Notes under the pieces: model-generated
Told to the model about the DNA's origin: nothing
Databases searched by the model: none
What the model saw: the letters and a program-made list of their open reading frames with translations, nothing else
Assembly (NCBI GenBank): GCA_029054245.1
Contig: JAIDFQ010000004.1
Span: forward strand, 62,001-126,000
From: Lachnospiraceae bacterium
GTDB lineage: Bacteria > Bacillota > Clostridia > Lachnospirales > Lachnospiraceae
Direction of reading: 5' to 3'
DNA: 64,000 nucleotides
Made by a program: the position numbers and the translations under genes
Shown here: in pieces, positions 60,665-64,000 of the stretch
Layout of the letters: the number at the start of each line of letters is the position of its first letter
Position numbering within the stretch: position 1 is the first letter of the stretch

Positions 60665-61945
60665 TCAGCCAGGCTCAGAAATCCGACTGACCCCTACATA
60701 AATATTAGAGATACTATACCAAGTTGGATAATCTACAATTCCAGACTGTGGAAGATCGAAGATCCTCTGAAATGTTCTTACTGCTTCGGCAGTTGCCGGT
60801 CCGTAGATTCCGTCGGCAGAGATGGTGGGAATCGCGGGATAATTTCTGGCAATTCGGTTCAACTGTTGCTGGATCTGCCTGACCTTTTCACCTGAAGCTC
60901 CTATATTCAGGTTATAGCCGGGAAATGATGACGGAACACCTGCAACACTCTGGGCTGTGTTAATGTACATGTCGCTTCCGTAGTAGTAGTGGATGATATC
61001 TATTGCAGAATAGCCCTCTTCTCCCAGATATTTAGAGCCCCACTGGCTCAATCCGTTGCATGTGACTCTTCTGCCGTCACAGTAGGATGTGAAAATCGGC
61101 TGGCGCACCCCCGGACGGGATAAATAATTGGCAAACACGCTGTCTACAATTCTGTCGATATTCTGGTAAAAGTTTCTGCCGTGCATCCATTTCTGGTCGT
61201 ATGCCGTGGAAGAAGTAATGGTAAAATTATACCCCTTATTCCGATACCACTCTGTATATACTCTGTTTAAAGTAAAAGACATGATGACTAGCGTGTTGGC
61301 ATATATGGCGCTTTCCGGCCAAGTGGCGTAAATTTCAGAGGAAACAACATTTTTGATATAATCCCTGTATCTTACATAGTAATTGGGCGCCGTTGGATCG
61401 TCTGGCACACCATCATGCACCACCACGTATTCTGGAATCACAACGCGGCTTAAAACGATTTCACCGCTCTCATCCATAGGCTTGATTTCATCTTCGGGAA
61501 TTTTGGGCGGATACTCGCCGTACAGTGTATGATCTGGAATCACGATTAATTCTTCCTGTTCCTGGGTCTCCTCTAGCGGAGTCAGGCTGACTGGCTGCAC
61601 AGCTGTGACATCTGGAAGAATCTCTGTTCCAGATATCATAAGCGGCTCATACCCCGGCGCTTCAATCTGAATGTTGTATTCCGAGTAGGGCTGTTGTTCC
61701 ACCGGAGTCAGACTGTATTCTAAGGGCGGCGCCGGCAGGTCTATTTCCTGCGTCTGACCTGATGAATCCGTGGTAAGCTTTTCTATGGTTACATCTGGAA
61801 CGCCTGTATAAGAAATGGTTACAGTGGCATCCTGTATCGGTATCAATCCCAGCGTAGAAGTCACATTAATCTGGAGCTTGCCGGAATAGGTGTTATCCAC
61901 CTGTGCACTTCGTAAAATATTTTCGGGCATAAAATACCTCTGCAT
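60665..61945 (-). CDS. SpoIID-like and peptidoglycan-binding domain protein
   Basis: QPIFTSYCDGRRVTCNGLSQWGSKYLGEEGYSAIDIIHYYYG and GASGEKVRQIQQQLNRI...ADGIYGPATAEAVRTFQ. Confidence 0.87.
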   Translation of the reverse strand: MQRYFMPENILRSAQVDNTYSGKLQINVTSTLGLIPIQDATVTISYTGVPDVTIEKLTTDSSGQTQEIDLPAPPLEYSLTPVEQQPYSEYNIQIEAPGYEPLMISGTEILPDVTAVQPVSLTPLEETQEQEELIVIPDHTLYGEYPPKIPEDEIKPMDESGEIVLSRVVIPEYVVVHDGVPDDPTAPNYYVRYRDYIKNVVSSEIYATWPESAIYANTLVIMSFTLNRVYTEWYRNKGYNFTITSSTAYDQKWMHGRNFYQNIDRIVDSVFANYLSRPGVRQPIFTSYCDGRRVTCNGLSQWGSKYLGEEGYSAIDIIHYYYGSDMYINTAQSVAGVPSSFPGYNLNIGASGEKVRQIQQQLNRIARNYPAIPTISADGIYGPATAEAVRTFQRIFDLPQSGIVDYPTWYSISNIYVGVSRISEPG

Positions 61946-62011
61946 ATAAACTTATCATATCATATGCAGAGGTATTCAAATCGTTCATAGCTGTTTACCG
62001 ATATCTGTTCT

Positions 62012-64000
62012 TTATTTTGTTAGAAGCATCATAATGTCATTGCTTCTTGCCACAAATTTACTCATTGCCTCCGGTTCTAAGGGCGCATGCTGCAAAAGGG
62101 CAAGGTCATATAGCTGCTCGCAGATCATGTTCACATTATCGCCTTCTGTATGCTCCATAATGTACTGCACCAGCGGATGGTTCGCATTCAGGATCAGCGT
62201 TTCCCCTTCCTTTCCAAATCCTCCCATATCCATACCTGGCATAGAGTACATCTTCATCATATCCTGCATTCTCCTGCTCTCCTCTGAAAGCGTAATCATA
62301 GAGGATATTTTCTTATTTTTCAGTTTTTCAACCTTAATGGTTATCTTGTCCTTTTTAAGAACTTTCTTCATCACTTTGCCAATAGCGTCTGCTGCCTCTT
62401 CCAATTCCTTTTCGGCTTTTTTGCTTGTCTTTGCCTTAAAGGTATCTGTAAGATCTGCATCGATTCTCTGGAATTTAATCCCCTCATTTTTAGCCTCCAG
62501 CTGGGAAATGAAGGGCTGATCGATATTGTGAGTCAAAATAACGGCATCCATCTTTGCAGCCTTGAACATACTGATATACTGCCCCTGCTGCTTTTCATCG
62601 GTCACATAGTAAATAACCTTTTCTTTCTTTTCTTCCTCTTCGGCTTCTGTTTCCTCGTCTGCTTTGGCGCTTACCACATTTCCGTCAGCATCAATGACTT
62701 CTGCTGCCTGAGACTCATTCGCATTCTCGTCCTTGCTCTCTGTCTCTGCTCCTTCTTCCTTCTCCTCTTCCTCAACGTCCGTTTTATTGACCTCTAAACA
62801 TTCAGGGAGCGTCAGATATTCTCCGTCCAGATTCTTAAACAGAATATAATCTGTCATCTTTTCGCAGAACTTATCATCCTTCAGGCATCCAAATTTGATG
62901 AATGGGCTGATGTCATCCCAGTATTTATTGTATTCTTCTTTTTCTGTCTTGCACATGCCGGAAAGCTTATCTGCCACCTTTTTGGAAATGTAATCAGAAA
63001 TCTTCTTTACAAATCCATCATTCTGCAGCGCGCTTCTTGATACGTTAAGAGGCAGATCCGGACAGTCAATGACACCCTTTAACAGCATCAGGAATTCCGG
63101 AATGACTTCCTTAATATTGTCTGCAATGAACACTTGATTGTTATACAGTTTGATAACGCCTTCGATAGACTCATATTCCATATTGATCTTCGGGAAATAC
63201 AGAATGCCCTTTAAGTTGAACGGGTAATCCATATTTAAGTGAATCCAGAACAAAGGCTCCTTGTAGTCCTGAAAAACCTTACGATAAAATTCCAAATACT
63301 CTTCTTTGGTGCATTCATTGGGATGTTTTGCCCAAAGCGGCATTGTCTCGTTTAGAAGTTCGGGACGTTTTACAATCTTGTATCTTAATTTGTCTTCTTC
63401 CTTCTCCGGTTTGATCTCCTCTACCACGGTGTCTGTATCCAGCTTCTCGTCTGCATCGATGGTCTGCGTCTCTTTGGTATTTACCTTGGACAGGTAAATT
63501 TCAATGGGCATGAAAGAACAATATTTTTTGATGACTTCCCTTGCCTTGTACTCGTTGCAGAACTCCAGCACATCTTCATTTATAAATAAAGTAATGGTAG
63601 TACCGACTTCCTCTCTTTCGCCCTGCTTCATATCAAATTCTGTTCCGCCGTCACATTCCCAGTGAACAGGCTGCGCGCCTTCCTGCCAGGAAAGGGTATC
63701 AATATGCACCTCGTCAGCTACCATGAATGCGGAATAAAATCCTAGTCCAAAATGACCTATGATCTGATCCTCGTTGGTCTTGTCCTTATACTTTGCAATA
63801 AAATCCGTTGCACCGGAAAAGGCAATCTGGTTGATATATTCTTCCACTTCATCCGCCGTCATACCGATACCATTATCGATGAACTTTAGCGTTTTCTCCT
63901 CAGGGTTCACCAGAACCTGTATTTTCCCTTTATACTCCGCAGAAAGGGAATATTCTCCCATCATATCCAGCTTTTTCAACTTGGTTATGGCATCACAGCC
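62012..64000 (-). CDS. htpG: Chaperone HtpG (Hsp90), N-terminus beyond window
   Basis: DAITKLKKLDMMG..., DNGIGMTADEVEEYINQIAFSGATDFIAKYKDK, GHFGLGFYSAFMVAD. Confidence 0.96.
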   Translation of the reverse strand, partial: GCDAITKLKKLDMMGEYSLSAEYKGKIQVLVNPEEKTLKFIDNGIGMTADEVEEYINQIAFSGATDFIAKYKDKTNEDQIIGHFGLGFYSAFMVADEVHIDTLSWQEGAQPVHWECDGGTEFDMKQGEREEVGTTITLFINEDVLEFCNEYKAREVIKKYCSFMPIEIYLSKVNTKETQTIDADEKLDTDTVVEEIKPEKEEDKLRYKIVKRPELLNETMPLWAKHPNECTKEEYLEFYRKVFQDYKEPLFWIHLNMDYPFNLKGILYFPKINMEYESIEGVIKLYNNQVFIADNIKEVIPEFLMLLKGVIDCPDLPLNVSRSALQNDGFVKKISDYISKKVADKLSGMCKTEKEEYNKYWDDISPFIKFGCLKDDKFCEKMTDYILFKNLDGEYLTLPECLEVNKTDVEEEEKEEGAETESKDENANESQAAEVIDADGNVVSAKADEETEAEEEEKKEKVIYYVTDEKQQGQYISMFKAAKMDAVILTHNIDQPFISQLEAKNEGIKFQRIDADLTDTFKAKTSKKAEKELEEAADAIGKVMKKVLKKDKITIKVEKLKNKKISSMITLSEESRRMQDMMKMYSMPGMDMGGFGKEGETLILNANHPLVQYIMEHTEGDNVNMICEQLYDLALLQHAPLEPEAMSKFVARSNDIMMLLTK

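Noticed and set aside
60175-60895. ORFs containing MKQAPYPDxVVFPHCILPE on both strands
   Set aside because: Same reason: both arms of copy 3 give the same peptide; no independent coding evidence.
62640-62780. Glu-rich insert in HtpG as an anomaly
   Set aside because: Acidic linkers of variable length between Hsp90 domains are common; noted but not compelling.
1-64000. Prophage, integrase, IS transposase, rRNA, T-box or SAM/purine riboswitch
   Set aside because: No convincing intact sequence for any of these was seen by eye. Absence cannot be guaranteed without covariance-model and HMM searches.

Overview
The window is 64 kb of a low-GC Firmicutes chromosome with a Lachnospiraceae-like gene repertoire. 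It is mostly housekeeping: birA, dus, bioY, aspS, metY, Rrf2, helD-like, prfA-prmC-DUF1385, rpmE, rho, a purC/purF/purB block, an amino-acid ABC transporter, htpG, and a two-component system.

Main second-look items:
(1) Three copies (2019-2368, about 59570-59917, 60203-60627) of a 350-425 nt giant hairpin element. The arms are nearly perfectly complementary within each copy but mostly unrelated between copies. The core is a conserved ~170 nt with compensatory changes and tandem small hairpins presenting GGA.
(2) A HelD-type helicase whose C-terminus looks like the N-terminal domain of GH31 glycosidases.
(3) A DUF2142 membrane-protein gene split at a G9 homopolymer (possible phase variation).
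(4) A PurF paralog lacking the N-terminal catalytic cysteine, beside a canonical purF.
(5) BirA-like operators upstream of both birA and bioY.
(6) A REP-like 38-bp repeat, present in three tandem intergenic copies and once in frame inside a coding sequence.
(7) An operon of DUF5717, a DUF5716 Hsp70/actin-like protein, a repeat protein and a coiled-coil membrane protein.
(8) A decayed accessory patch at 34.3-36.3 kb.

All family names come from reading the translations by eye. No searches were run.
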